47,500 nucleotides of DNA. It comes from Dyella sp. ASV21. Lineage in GTDB: Bacteria; Pseudomonadota; Gammaproteobacteria; Xanthomonadales; Rhodanobacteraceae. The stretch lies in NCBI RefSeq assembly GCF_016428975.1, contig NZ_JAELTT010000011.1:1-47500 (forward strand), read 5' to 3'. Positions 17,694 through 26,260 of this stretch are shown in pieces. The position numbers and the translations under genes are program-made. The notes below the pieces were generated by a model. That model was not told the origin of the DNA and did no database searches. It saw only the letters and a program-made list of their open reading frames with translations. The first letter of the stretch is position 1. Every line of letters starts with the position of its first letter.

Positions 17694-18571
17694 GCACCTC
17701 TCACTTCGATCAGCGCCAGGTGCGCCGCAACTTCGGCCGCGCTGCCAACACCTATGAACAGCACGATGCCTTGCAGCGCGAGGTACAGACGTTGCTGCTC
17801 GATCGCCTGGGCTTCTACCTGGAGGCGCCCGAGCGCGTGATCGACGTGGGTGCCGGCACCGGCCGTGGCACGGCGCTGCTACGCAAGCACTACCCCAAGG
17901 CGCAGGTGGTTGCCATGGACCTGGCGCTGCCGATGCTGCGCGCGGCCAAGAAGCACGTGAGCTGGCTCAAGCCGTTTCAGCGTGTATGCGCCGAAGCCAC
18001 CGCGTTGCCGCTGCCCGACCACAGCGTGGATGTGCTGCACTCCAACCTGTGCTTTCAGTGGATCGACGACTTGCCGGCCCTGTTCGGCGAGTGCGTGCGC
18101 GTGCTCAAGCCCGGCGGCCTGTTGGTGTTCTCCACCTTCGGCCCGGATACGCTGAAGGAACTGCGCGCCGCCTGGGCCGAAGCCGATCAGCAGCCGCATG
18201 TGAGCCGCTTCCTGGATATGCACGACCTGGGCGATGCGATGATCAACGCGGGCCTGCGCGATCCGGTGCTGGACGTGGATCGCTACACGCTCACCTATAG
18301 CGAACCGCGCTTGCTGCTCAAGGAGCTGCAGGGCCTGGGCGCTACCAATGCCGACCGCGAACGCGAACGTCACCTGCTTGGCAAGTCGCACTACCAGCGC
18401 ATGCTGGCCGCGTACGAAACCATGCGCGTGAATGGCCGCATTCCGGCCACCTGGGAAGTAGTGACCGCGCACGCCTGGGGCCCGCCCTCGGGCCAATCGC
18501 GCCGCATGGCCGGCGGCGGCGAAATGGCGAGTTTCTCTGTCGACAGCCTGCGCGGCTCGCGCCGGCGCTGA
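17690..18571 (+). CDS. bioC: Malonyl-[acyl-carrier protein] O-methyltransferase
   Basis: SAM-dependent methyltransferase that caps malonyl-ACP so that fatty-acid synthase can build the pimeloyl chain. It is 293 residues with the usual N-terminal helix FDQRQVRRNFGRAANTYEQH, motif I VIDVGAGTGRG (50-60), the acidic residue after MDLALPML, and LHSNLCFQWIDD. Ile- and Phe-rich BioC landmarks follow (VFSTFGPDTLKEL). The gene overlaps bioH by four bases. Its stop abuts the tag stop on the other strand to form TGATCA, leaving no intergenic base. With bioH it shows that this organism uses the E. coli-type pimelate route. Confidence 0.95.
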   Translation: MSTSHFDQRQVRRNFGRAANTYEQHDALQREVQTLLLDRLGFYLEAPERVIDVGAGTGRGTALLRKHYPKAQVVAMDLALPMLRAAKKHVSWLKPFQRVCAEATALPLPDHSVDVLHSNLCFQWIDDLPALFGECVRVLKPGGLLVFSTFGPDTLKELRAAWAEADQQPHVSRFLDMHDLGDAMINAGLRDPVLDVDRYTLTYSEPRLLLKELQGLGATNADRERERHLLGKSHYQRMLAAYETMRVNGRIPATWEVVTAHAWGPPSGQSRRMAGGGEMASFSVDSLRGSRRR

Positions 18572-19150
18572 TCAAACCCGCTTGTGGCGGAAGCAGCTCA
18601 CGGTGTGGTCGTTGACCATGCCGGTAGCCTGCATGAAGGCATAGCAAATCGTGGTGCCGACGAAACGGAAGCCGCGCTTCTTCAGCGTCTTGCTCATGTG
18701 ATCCGATAGCGGCGTGCTGGCCGGTACGTCGCCTTGCCCGGTCCATTTGTTGCGGATCGGCTTGCCGTCCACGAACGACCACAGATAACGATCGAGGCTG
18801 CCGAATTCCTCGATCACCTCCAGCGCGGCCACCGCGTTGTCGCGCGTGGCGTACACCTTGAGCCGATTGCGCACGATGCCGGGATCGAGCAGCGCTTTTT
18901 CCAGCTCGCGATCCTTCATCGCAGCGACGCGCGCGATGTCGAAATCGTGGAATATGCGGCGATAGTGCTCGCGCTTGAGCAGGATGGTGCGCCAGGACAG
19001 GCCCGCCTGCGCGCCTTCCAGGCAGAGAAACTCGAACAGTGCCTGATCGTCGTGCAGCGGCGTACCCCACTCGCTGTCGTGGTAGTCGTGCATGTCGGGG
19101 CTGTTGCCCCAGGGACAGCGCACCAGGGCCTTGGCGTCTTTGCGGGTCAT
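18572..19150 (-). CDS. tag: DNA-3-methyladenine glycosylase I
   Basis: Base-excision repair enzyme that removes 3-methyladenine from alkylated DNA. It is 192 residues from the ATG at 19150 (E. coli Tag 187). The zinc ligands typical of Tag are present: C12 in RCPWG, H24 in HDSEWG, and H182 and C186 in NDHTVSCFRH. The substrate pocket segment LFEFLCLEGAQAGLSW and a downstream KWTGQGDVPASTPLSD are also recognisable. A longer open frame upstream belongs to the next gene's region. The start lies 14 bp after the stop of a small membrane protein gene, so both may share a transcript. Confidence 0.94.
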   Translation of the reverse strand: MTRKDAKALVRCPWGNSPDMHDYHDSEWGTPLHDDQALFEFLCLEGAQAGLSWRTILLKREHYRRIFHDFDIARVAAMKDRELEKALLDPGIVRNRLKVYATRDNAVAALEVIEEFGSLDRYLWSFVDGKPIRNKWTGQGDVPASTPLSDHMSKTLKKRGFRFVGTTICYAFMQATGMVNDHTVSCFRHKRV

Positions 19151-19164
19151 GCGAACGATCCTGA

Positions 19165-19521
19165 TCAGGCGGCAGGCGTGCCGCGATGTGGAAGAAAAGC
19201 CAGCAAGGCACCAGCGAGCGCCGCCGCCACGGCAAGCCATGGCCAGAACGAGAACACCTGGGCGGGCAGGCCGATGCGTCCCGCCAGCAGCAATAACATC
19301 GATAGCGCGAACAGCCCGCCCCGCGCCGGCCGCCGCAGCAACAATCCGAAGCTGGCCACCAGCAGCAACAAGGCGCCGATCACCGTGGGCGCGGCCTGCG
19401 TCAGCGATAGCATGCCGCTCTGCACCCACTGCACCAGCACCGGAACGCGCAGCAGCATGCCGACGTAGGCGGCCAGTCCAACGCAGGCCACCAGTGCGTT
19501 CCATGAACGCGATCGCGCCAT
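19165..19521 (-). CDS. Small polytopic membrane protein of unknown function
   Basis: A 118-residue protein with about four hydrophobic segments (near residues 8-27, 38-56, 63-80 and 86-106) and a basic start. AAGGGG lies seven bases before the ATG at 19521, a better spacing than for the ATG at 19527. I do not recognise a family; it lacks the conserved charged residues of DoxX-type proteins, which it superficially resembles in size. It precedes tag by 14 bp and is divergent from an EamA transporter gene. Confidence 0.6.
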   Translation of the reverse strand: MARSRSWNALVACVGLAAYVGMLLRVPVLVQWVQSGMLSLTQAAPTVIGALLLLVASFGLLLRRPARGGLFALSMLLLLAGRIGLPAQVFSFWPWLAVAAALAGALLAFLPHRGTPAA

Positions 19522-19627
19522 GTCCATCCCCTTGTATGTTTCCGGGCAAGCCGCGACGCTATCCCACCCAAGCGCGTGTAACAAGGCCAGCCATGGCGCG
19601 CACCACGCACTCATCCATCGGATCGAC

Positions 19628-20509
19628 ATGACTGCATCGACACCTTCCCGTGGCGCCGTAATGGCACTGCTCGCCACCATCCTGATCTGGGCCTATAGCT
19701 GGGTAGTGATGAAGCAGGTGCTCACGCACGCCGGGCCGTTCGATTTCGCGGCGATCCGTTATGTGCTGGGCGCACTGGTGCTGTTCGGCGCGCTGCTGGT
19801 GTCGCGCCAGTCGCTACGTCCGCCGCCGTTGCTGCCCACGATGTTGATCGGCCTGTGCCAGACCACGGCGTTCCAGGGCCTGGGCCAGTTGGCGCTGGTG
19901 AGCGGTGGCGCCGGACGCGTGGCCCTGCTCGCCTACACCATGCCGTTCTGGGCGGTGCTGCTGGCCTGGGTCATCCTGGATGAGCGCCTTTCACCGCAGC
20001 GCTGGCTGGGCCTCGCGCTGGCCGCACTGGGCCTCACCTGCATTATCGAACCCTGGCACGGCCTGGGTAACCTCACCAGTACCTTGCTCGCCATCGGCGC
20101 GGGCGCGGCCTGGGCACTGGGTACGGTGCTGAGCAAGCGCGTGTTTCAACGCCATGCACCCACGCCGCTCAATCTCACCGCGTGGCAGATGCTGTTCGGC
20201 GCATTGGCGCTGGTGGTGGTGGCGCTATGCGTGCCACAGCGCTCGATCGATTGGACCTGGGGCTTTATCGGCGGCCTTGCCTACAGCGTGGTGATGGCCT
20301 CCAGCATCGCCTGGGGCCTGTGGCTGGTGGTCCTGCAACGCATGCCCACCGCTGTTGCCAGCCTGGCCAGCCTGGGCGTGCCCATCGTGAGCGTGCTGCT
20401 GGCGTGGTTGATCCTGCACGAGCAACCCAGCGGCATGGAGGTGCTGGGCATCGTGTTCATTCTGCTGGGTTTGCTGGCCGTGAGCGGCGTGCGCCTGCAG
20501 CGCCGCTAA
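19628..20509 (+). CDS. EamA/DMT family transporter
   Basis: A 293-residue inner-membrane protein with ten predicted transmembrane segments arranged as two EamA repeats (roughly residues 9-140 and 152-288). It begins with MALLATILIWAYSWVVMKQ and has the end-of-repeat motifs AWVILDERLSPQRWLGLALAALG and AWLILHEQPSGMEVLGIVFILLG. Members export amino acids, nucleosides or other metabolites; the substrate cannot be predicted. The start is set where the first helix begins; the upstream extension overlaps the divergent membrane protein gene. Confidence 0.88.
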   Translation: MTASTPSRGAVMALLATILIWAYSWVVMKQVLTHAGPFDFAAIRYVLGALVLFGALLVSRQSLRPPPLLPTMLIGLCQTTAFQGLGQLALVSGGAGRVALLAYTMPFWAVLLAWVILDERLSPQRWLGLALAALGLTCIIEPWHGLGNLTSTLLAIGAGAAWALGTVLSKRVFQRHAPTPLNLTAWQMLFGALALVVVALCVPQRSIDWTWGFIGGLAYSVVMASSIAWGLWLVVLQRMPTAVASLASLGVPIVSVLLAWLILHEQPSGMEVLGIVFILLGLLAVSGVRLQRR

Positions 20510-20557
20510 GCACTGCGGCGCTACCATACGTACTTCATTCGTACGAGGAAGACGCTC

Positions 20558-20770
20558 TTGAACGTGAAGGACAGCAACGGCGCCGTGTTGGCCGATGGCG
20601 ATTCGGTGCAGGTCATCAAGGACCTGAAGGTGAAGGGCTCGTCGCAGACGCTCAAGCGCGGCACCGTGTTCAAGTCGATCCGCGTCGATGAAGACAACCC
20701 CGAAGAGATCGAGTGCCGCGATGGACGCTCGACCCTGGTGCTGAAGACCTGCTTCATCAAGAAGGTCTGA
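20558..20770 (+). CDS. Short PhnA-domain protein (TTG start)
   Basis: A 70-residue protein matching the C-terminal PhnA/YjdM domain: VKDSNGAVLADGDSVQVIKDLKVKG, then LKRGTVFKSIRV and CFIKKV. The N-terminal zinc ribbon of full-length YjdM (about 110 residues) is absent. The start is TTG, supported by GAGGAA eight bases upstream. The leader holds a -10-like TACCAT (20522-20527) and a small inverted repeat CGTAC-N7-GTACG (20529-20545) that ends at the ribosome site. Despite the name there is no evidence for a role in phosphonate use. Confidence 0.82.
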   Translation: MNVKDSNGAVLADGDSVQVIKDLKVKGSSQTLKRGTVFKSIRVDEDNPEEIECRDGRSTLVLKTCFIKKV

Positions 20771-20851
20771 GGCTACGCGCCGGCGGACGCCTCACGCAGC
20801 GGCATCCGACCAGGCCGCAACGCCTCGTTGCGGCCCAGGCCCCGGCGCCCG

Positions 20852-21817
20852 CTACCAGGGCAGTGCGTCGATATCCACATTGCCGCCGGTAAGGATCAAA
20901 CCCACGCGCTGACCATGGAAGCGCTCGGGGCGCTTGAGCACGGCGGCCAGCACGGTGGCGCTGGAGCTTTCCACCACCAGCTTCAACTCGTTCCACAGCA
21001 GCTTCATCGCGGCGATGACTTCCTCGTCGCTGACCGTGGTGACTTCCACGCGATGCATGCGTAATGCCGCAAAATTGGGTTCGCCGATCAGCGTGCGCAA
21101 ACCGTCGCAGATCGTGTCGGGTACGAACGGACCTACCCGCTGTCCGGCCGCCAGCGAACGCGCAGCGTCATCCGCGCCCATCGGCTCGGCGCCATGCACC
21201 ATCAAGGTCGGCGATACGCCATGCGCGGCGATGGCCGTGCCCGCCATGAGGCCGCCGCCGCCCACCGGGGCGATCACCGCGTCCAGGCCCTCGGCCTGCT
21301 CCAGCAACTCCAGCACGGCCGTGCCCTGGCCGGCCATCACGCGCGCGTCGGCATAGGGATGGACCAGGTCAGCTCCCGTAGCGAGGCGCACTTCCTCCGC
21401 CTTGGCTTCACGCGCGGCCTGCGTGGCGGCGCAACGGTGCAGGATGGCGCCCGCGCGCTCGATCGCCTGCACCTTGGTGCGCACCGCACCCTCGGGCACG
21501 ATCACATGCGCCGGAATCCCGCGCGTCGCGGCCGCCAACGCCAGGGCGTTGCCGTGATTGCCGGAGGAATGCGTTACCACGCCCTGCGCGGCTTGTTCAT
21601 CCTCCATCGACCACACGGCATTGCAGGCGCCGCGAAACTTGAAGGCGCCGCCGCGCTGCAGGTTCTCGCATTTGAAGTAGAGATCCGCCCCGCTCAAGGC
21701 GTTCAGGGCGGCGCTGCGCAGCACCGGCGTACGCACCGCATAGAGCGCGATGCGCGCCGCAGCTTGCTGCACCTGGGCAAAGCTGGGCAGCGTAATCGGA
21801 TGGTCGAATGCACTCAT
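20852..21817 (-). CDS. PLP-dependent threonine/serine dehydratase or racemase-like protein
   Basis: A 321-residue fold-type II PLP enzyme. The Schiff-base lysine is K60 in GAFKFRGA, with the substrate loop SSGNHGNALALAA and the phosphate loop PVGGGGLMAGTA. It has the length of catabolic threonine dehydratases and serine racemases and no ACT domain, unlike ilvA in this window. Which reaction it performs (threonine deamination, serine racemisation or serine deamination) cannot be decided by eye. Its start overlaps the stop of the upstream epimerase-like gene (ATGA), so the two are translationally coupled, an unusual pairing with no obvious pathway. Confidence 0.87.
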   Translation of the reverse strand: MSAFDHPITLPSFAQVQQAAARIALYAVRTPVLRSAALNALSGADLYFKCENLQRGGAFKFRGACNAVWSMEDEQAAQGVVTHSSGNHGNALALAAATRGIPAHVIVPEGAVRTKVQAIERAGAILHRCAATQAAREAKAEEVRLATGADLVHPYADARVMAGQGTAVLELLEQAEGLDAVIAPVGGGGLMAGTAIAAHGVSPTLMVHGAEPMGADDAARSLAAGQRVGPFVPDTICDGLRTLIGEPNFAALRMHRVEVTTVSDEEVIAAMKLLWNELKLVVESSSATVLAAVLKRPERFHGQRVGLILTGGNVDIDALPW

Positions 21818-22818
21818 GGGCTGTGAATCTCCACGCCGCAGACGTAACGTCGCTCGGCGCCCGGTTCAAGACGAATGGCCGCCGCGCAGTCGGAGCGGTT
21901 GAATGCATCGGACCAGCTTTCCATCGGCTCCAGCGCCACCGAGCGACGCACATCGCGCGTCACGGTGTCGGCGGTGAACGCCAACATGACGCCGCTGCGC
22001 TGCCACAGCGCAATGCCCAAGCCGCTGGCGGGGTTGCGTAGATGCGTGCGGGCACGGCCGTCGGCATCCGGCTTGAGGTCGGCAAAGGCGTGGTTCAGCT
22101 CGCGAGCGCCGATGGCCTGCAGATGGCGAAAATCCAGCGCCGGCTGCTCCGCGATCGACGCGCGCGCGGCATCGCCCGCCAGCGGGATGTAGTCCGCATC
22201 GGTGCGCACCACGGTGGCGGCGGGAATCGCCAGCTCCCAGCTTTCGATCGGCTCGTCACCCACGCGGAAATACGGATGCCAGCCGAAGAAGCACGGCGCC
22301 GCGTGATCGCCGACGTTGCGCATGACCGCCTCCAGGGTAAGGCCCTCGGCATCCAGCGTGTAGCTCACCGACAGATCGATCGCATACGGATAGCCGGGAT
22401 GCACGCCGGGCCGAATGGCCTGGGTGGAAAAGCGCACCCGCGCCGATTGCGCGTCGGCGGCCAGCGCTTCCAGGGTGAACTCCACGCCTCGCACAAAACC
22501 ATGGCGCGCGGCACGGGAGGCGCCTTCCACCCCCGGCTGCAGATCGTGCGGCTCGCCGTCGAATACGTAGCGGGCATCGGCGATGCGGTTGGCGAACGGC
22601 ACCATGATGGCGAAGCGCGAACTGGGGCGGGTATCGAGCTCGCCAGCGTCGCGGTAACCATCGGCAATGTCCACGCTGGCCTCGCCCACCGGCACCTCAA
22701 AGCTCAGCAGGGTGGCGCCGCGACGGGCAATGCGGATTCGGCGCCCACGCGCCGGATCGGCCAACAGCACGATATCGTGGGGGCCCAGGTGTCCAGGTTC
22801 TGCCTGATACTGCGTCAT
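21814..22818 (-). CDS. Aldose 1-epimerase family protein
   Basis: A 334-residue galactose-mutarotase-like protein. Visible family features are GATLLSFEVPVG near the start, the substrate segment PFANRIADARYVFDG, the histidine pair in RAARHGFVRGVEF and CFFGWHPYFRV, and the acidic end region VALEPMESWSDAFN. These positions correspond to the catalytic His and Glu of mutarotases. It interconverts anomers of a sugar, but which sugar is unknown and no sugar operon is nearby. It is first in a two-gene unit with the PLP dehydratase and divergent from pepN. Confidence 0.85.
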   Translation of the reverse strand: MTQYQAEPGHLGPHDIVLLADPARGRRIRIARRGATLLSFEVPVGEASVDIADGYRDAGELDTRPSSRFAIMVPFANRIADARYVFDGEPHDLQPGVEGASRAARHGFVRGVEFTLEALAADAQSARVRFSTQAIRPGVHPGYPYAIDLSVSYTLDAEGLTLEAVMRNVGDHAAPCFFGWHPYFRVGDEPIESWELAIPAATVVRTDADYIPLAGDAARASIAEQPALDFRHLQAIGARELNHAFADLKPDADGRARTHLRNPASGLGIALWQRSGVMLAFTADTVTRDVRRSVALEPMESWSDAFNRSDCAAAIRLEPGAERRYVCGVEIHSP

Positions 22819-22875
22819 CGACTTGTCCTGCCGGGAAAGGGCCGCATGTTAGCCTGATCGGTCCCATACGCCTCC

Positions 22876-25542
22876 ATGGTTCCCATGACCAGCCTTCGTG
22901 ACGCCTCCCCCGCCGTGATCCGGCTCAGCGACTATCGCGCTCCCGCATGGCGGGTTTCGCATGTCGAGCTGACCTTCGACTTGGGCATCGACTCCACCGA
23001 AGTCACCGCCCGCCTGCAGTTGCAGCACGCGGCGGACCGCGCTGAACCGTTGCGACTGGATGGCGAGGGGCTGGAGCTGCTGGCCATCCACCTGGACGGC
23101 GAAGCGCTGCCCGAGAGCGCCTGGCGCTACGCCGACAGCGTGTTGGAAGTGGATGGCGCACGCGACGGCAGCGTGCTGGAAACGCGCGTGCGCGTGCAGC
23201 CGGCTGCCAATACCGCGCTGGAGGGGTTGTACCTGTCCGGGCCGCGCGAGCGTGGCTTCCTGCTGACCCAGTGCGAAGCCGAAGGCTTCCGCCATATCAC
23301 CTTCTTCCCGGACCGCCCGGATGTGTTGGCCAGCTACACGGTGACCCTGCGCGCCGACCGCGCACGCTTCCCTGTACTGCTGGCCGGCGGCAACCCCGAT
23401 GGCGCGGGCGAGCTGGACAACGGCCGCCATTGGGCGCGTTTCGTCGACCCCCACCCCAAGCCCAGTTACCTGTTCGCCCTGGTGGCAGGACGGCTGGAGA
23501 AAATCGAGCGCGCTTACGTCACCGCCAGCGGTCGCCCGGTGCAGTTGGTGATCTGGGCCGAAGCCGATGCCATCGGCCGTTGCGAATACGCCATGGACGC
23601 GCTGCAGCGCTCCATGCGCTGGGACGAGCAGAACTACGGCCGCGAGTACGACTTGGACGTGTTCCACGTCGTCGCCACGCATGACTTCAACATGGGCGCG
23701 ATGGAGAACAAGGGCCTCAACATCTTCAACGCCAAGTACCTGTTGGCCGATGCCGACTCCAGCACCGACGACGAATATCGCGCGGTGGAAGCGGTGGTGG
23801 CGCACGAGTATTTCCACAACTGGAGCGGCAACCGCGTGACCTGTCGCGACTGGTTTCAACTGTCGCTGAAGGAAGGCCTCACCGTATTCCGCGAGCAGCA
23901 ATTCTCGGCCGACATGAACTCCGCGCCACTCAAGCGCATCGAGGATGTCGCCCTGCTGCGCCGTGCCCAGTTCCCTGAGGACGCCGGCCCGCTGGCGCAT
24001 CCCGTGCGCCCCGCGCAGTACAGCGAGATCAATAATTTCTACACCGCCACCGTGTACGAGAAAGGCTCGGAGCTGGTGCGCATGGTGGCGGGCCATCTCG
24101 GACACGAGGGCTTTCGTCGCGGCATGGACCTGTACTTCAGTCGCCACGATGGCCATGCCGCCACGCTGGAGGATTTCCTCGGCGCCCTGGGCGAAGCCAA
24201 CGGCACTGATCTGCTGCCCTTCCTCAGCTGGTATGCCCAGGCCGGCACGCCACGGCTCACTGCAAGCGGCCACTACGACGCCGCGCAACGCACCTATACG
24301 CTCACCCTCGCCCAGCACACGCCAGCCACGCCGAATCAGCCGCACAAGCAGCCCCTGCCGATTCCGGTGAAGCTCGCCTTGTTCGATGACCACGGCCAGA
24401 TGCTGCCGCTGCACGTGGCGGATGGTGACGGCGGCGCCGCTGGCGCTACCGAACGCGTGCTGGTGATGGAGAAATCCGAGCAGCGGTTCGTGTTCCAGCA
24501 CGTGGATACGGTTCCGGTGCCGTCTTTGCTGCGTGGTTTCTCCGCGCCGGTCATCCTCGAGTGCGACTACGCACCGGCCGATCTGGCCCGGCTGCTGCGC
24601 CATGACCCGGATGGCTTCAACCGCTGGGAAGCCGGCCAGCAACTGGCTGCACGCGCCTTCGACAATCTGCGTGACGGCACTGCCACCGAAGCGCTCGATG
24701 CATGGTGCGATGCGCTGGCCGCCCTATTCAGCGACAGCGCGATCGACGCTGCCTTGCTGGCCGACCTGCTGACCCCGCCAGGTGAGATCGAGCTGTCCGA
24801 GCGCGAGCGACTGGTCAACCCCCAACATGTGCACGCCTTGCGCCAGCAACTGCAGGAAAGCCTGGCCCTGCGCATCGGACAAGCGGCGCTTATTCAGCGC
24901 TACGAAGCCCTGAATGCGCAGACCACGCTGGCGCTCGATGCCATCAGCCAGGGACAGCGGCGACTCAAGCGCCGCGTATTGGAGCTGCTCGCACGCATTG
25001 ATCCGTGGACCGCGCATACGCTGGCGACGCTGCAGTACGACAACGCGCCAAGCATGACCGACCGTCTTGCCGCACTTTCGGTACTGGTGCGCGGCAATGC
25101 GCCCCAAGCACACGCCGCGTTGCTGCATTTCCGCGAGCGCTACGCCGACAACCCGCTGGCGATGGACAAGTGGTTCGCGGTGCAAACGCAGCTGCCGGGC
25201 GAGCTGGTGCTCGATCGCGTGCAGATGCTGGAAGCCGATGCGACCTTTACGCTGAAGAACCCCAACCGCGTGAATGCGCTATTCGGTTCCTGGGCGCGCA
25301 GCAACCCGGATGGCTTCCATCGGGCCGACGGCAGCGGCTACCGCCTGCTGGTGGAGCGCCTGCGCGAGCTGGACCGCCTGAACCCGCAGGTTTCCGCACG
25401 CCTGGCCACCGCGCTCAATGGCTGGCAGCGTTTGGAACCTCACCGTCGCACGGCGGCCAAGGCCGCGATCGCCTCGCTAGCCGAGCAGAACGGGCTGTCA
25501 CGCAACCTCACCGAGATCGTGCAGAGCATGCTGCACAGCTAA
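22876..25542 (+). CDS. pepN: Aminopeptidase N
   Basis: M1-family zinc metallopeptidase that removes N-terminal residues from peptides in the cytoplasm. It is 888 residues from the ATG at 22876 (an ATG at 22885 is equally possible), close to E. coli PepN (870). The exopeptidase motif MGAMENKGLN is at 273-282. The zinc site HEYFHNW is at 310-316, with the third ligand E333 in LKEGLTVFREQ, and the catalytic tyrosine lies in NNFYTATVYEKG. The long helical C-terminal domain ends normally. No strong ribosome site is seen. A candidate terminator lies about 140 bp after the stop. Confidence 0.96.
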   Translation: MVPMTSLRDASPAVIRLSDYRAPAWRVSHVELTFDLGIDSTEVTARLQLQHAADRAEPLRLDGEGLELLAIHLDGEALPESAWRYADSVLEVDGARDGSVLETRVRVQPAANTALEGLYLSGPRERGFLLTQCEAEGFRHITFFPDRPDVLASYTVTLRADRARFPVLLAGGNPDGAGELDNGRHWARFVDPHPKPSYLFALVAGRLEKIERAYVTASGRPVQLVIWAEADAIGRCEYAMDALQRSMRWDEQNYGREYDLDVFHVVATHDFNMGAMENKGLNIFNAKYLLADADSSTDDEYRAVEAVVAHEYFHNWSGNRVTCRDWFQLSLKEGLTVFREQQFSADMNSAPLKRIEDVALLRRAQFPEDAGPLAHPVRPAQYSEINNFYTATVYEKGSELVRMVAGHLGHEGFRRGMDLYFSRHDGHAATLEDFLGALGEANGTDLLPFLSWYAQAGTPRLTASGHYDAAQRTYTLTLAQHTPATPNQPHKQPLPIPVKLALFDDHGQMLPLHVADGDGGAAGATERVLVMEKSEQRFVFQHVDTVPVPSLLRGFSAPVILECDYAPADLARLLRHDPDGFNRWEAGQQLAARAFDNLRDGTATEALDAWCDALAALFSDSAIDAALLADLLTPPGEIELSERERLVNPQHVHALRQQLQESLALRIGQAALIQRYEALNAQTTLALDAISQGQRRLKRRVLELLARIDPWTAHTLATLQYDNAPSMTDRLAALSVLVRGNAPQAHAALLHFRERYADNPLAMDKWFAVQTQLPGELVLDRVQMLEADATFTLKNPNRVNALFGSWARSNPDGFHRADGSGYRLLVERLRELDRLNPQVSARLATALNGWQRLEPHRRTAAKAAIASLAEQNGLSRNLTEIVQSMLHS

Positions 25543-25680
25543 GCGCCGGAGATATGCGCCCGAGTGCGTCCCGTCCAAGACGGGGCACCCGGGCGTAAGC
25601 CGACATTCGATGGAAGCCGTTTAGACGCGGGCTCCCGCGAGCGGTTTGATCGGTTATCGCCGCGTGGTGTGGCGAGGTTC
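25543..25680. other. Hairpin-bearing gap after pepN
   Basis: The stretch holds a hairpin CCCGTC-CAA-GACGGG... (arms 25570-25575 and 25579-25584) about 28 bp after the pepN stop. It has no T-run. It forms part of the pepN 3' untranslated region ahead of the palindrome at 25681. No gene is seen. Confidence 0.4.
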
Positions 25681-25701
25681 GTTTGGACGTCCAAACTTTT
25701 T
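25681..25701 (+). terminator. Palindromic candidate terminator of pepN
   Basis: GTTTGGACGTCCAAAC is a perfect 16-bp palindrome followed by TTTTT. As RNA it gives a six-pair stem with an ACGU loop and a U-run on the plus strand. It is followed by a second small hairpin, CCGGC-GTGA-GCCGG (25704-25717), which has a GNRA-type loop. Confidence 0.55.
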
Positions 25702-25730
25702 ACCCGGCGTGAGCCGGACGCATCCGGCAC

Positions 25731-25916
25731 TCAGGCTTCGAGTCGCTGCAGCTCGTCGCGCAAGCGATGCATGCGCGACAGCAGACGCGGACGCAACTCC
25801 CGGCGCTCGTTTTCGCTGCGCGCTTCGAGATGCTCCATGGCCATCTCTACGCGACCTAACTCGATCAGCAGATCGTGATGCTGGTATACCGGCTGGAAAT
25901 CAACACTGAAGTCCAT
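25731..25916 (-). CDS. Small hypothetical helical protein
   Basis: A 61-residue open frame starting MDFSVDFQPVYQHHD. Its second half is strongly amphipathic and charged, with Glu, Arg and Leu spaced as in a coiled coil (ELGRVEMAMEHLEARSENERRELRPRLL). Codon use is normal for the genome (GC-rich third positions). The ribosome site is poor (GGGGGGACTC about ten bases upstream). I do not recognise a family. It stands alone between hairpin-rich gaps. Confidence 0.5.
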   Translation of the reverse strand: MDFSVDFQPVYQHHDLLIELGRVEMAMEHLEARSENERRELRPRLLSRMHRLRDELQRLEA

Positions 25917-26155
25917 GACATGAGTCCCCCCAGAACAGTTGCCTTGACTGGCTGAGGAGGGAAAGCAATGGACGTGCCAGCCATGTGATGATGATCACGT
26001 TTTGTCGGTGCATGCATCACGGAATGACGCTGCGCGTCAGCAGGTGCCGCGACTCGGCACAAACGAGCGTTTTAGTCACTGCACGTTCACGCAGCAGGCG
26101 TAAATATCGCTCCCAGACGCACAGCGAAGTGGCTGTCAGCAAGCTATTCCAAGTT

Positions 26156-26218
26156 TCTGGCGCCCGGCAACACGGTCATCCTGGATTCCCCCTGTTCCTG
26201 AGACCGCCGGGCGCCAGA
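26156..26218. repeat. 13-bp perfect inverted repeat (long hairpin or MITE-like)
   Basis: TCTGGCGCCCGGC (26156-26168) and its exact reverse complement GCCGGGCGCCAGA (26206-26218) enclose 37 bases. A further GGTC/GACC pair lies at the inner end. There is no T-run on either side. It could be a REP-like or small mobile-element relic, or an RNA hairpin. Confidence 0.55.
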
Positions 26219-26260
26219 TCTTCCATGGGTACCGATATAGCGCCTCCAGGCGCCGGCCCA

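Noticed and set aside
22849-24642. 597-codon open frame antisense to pepN
   Set aside because: Pure shadow of pepN; no ribosome site or recognisable domain.
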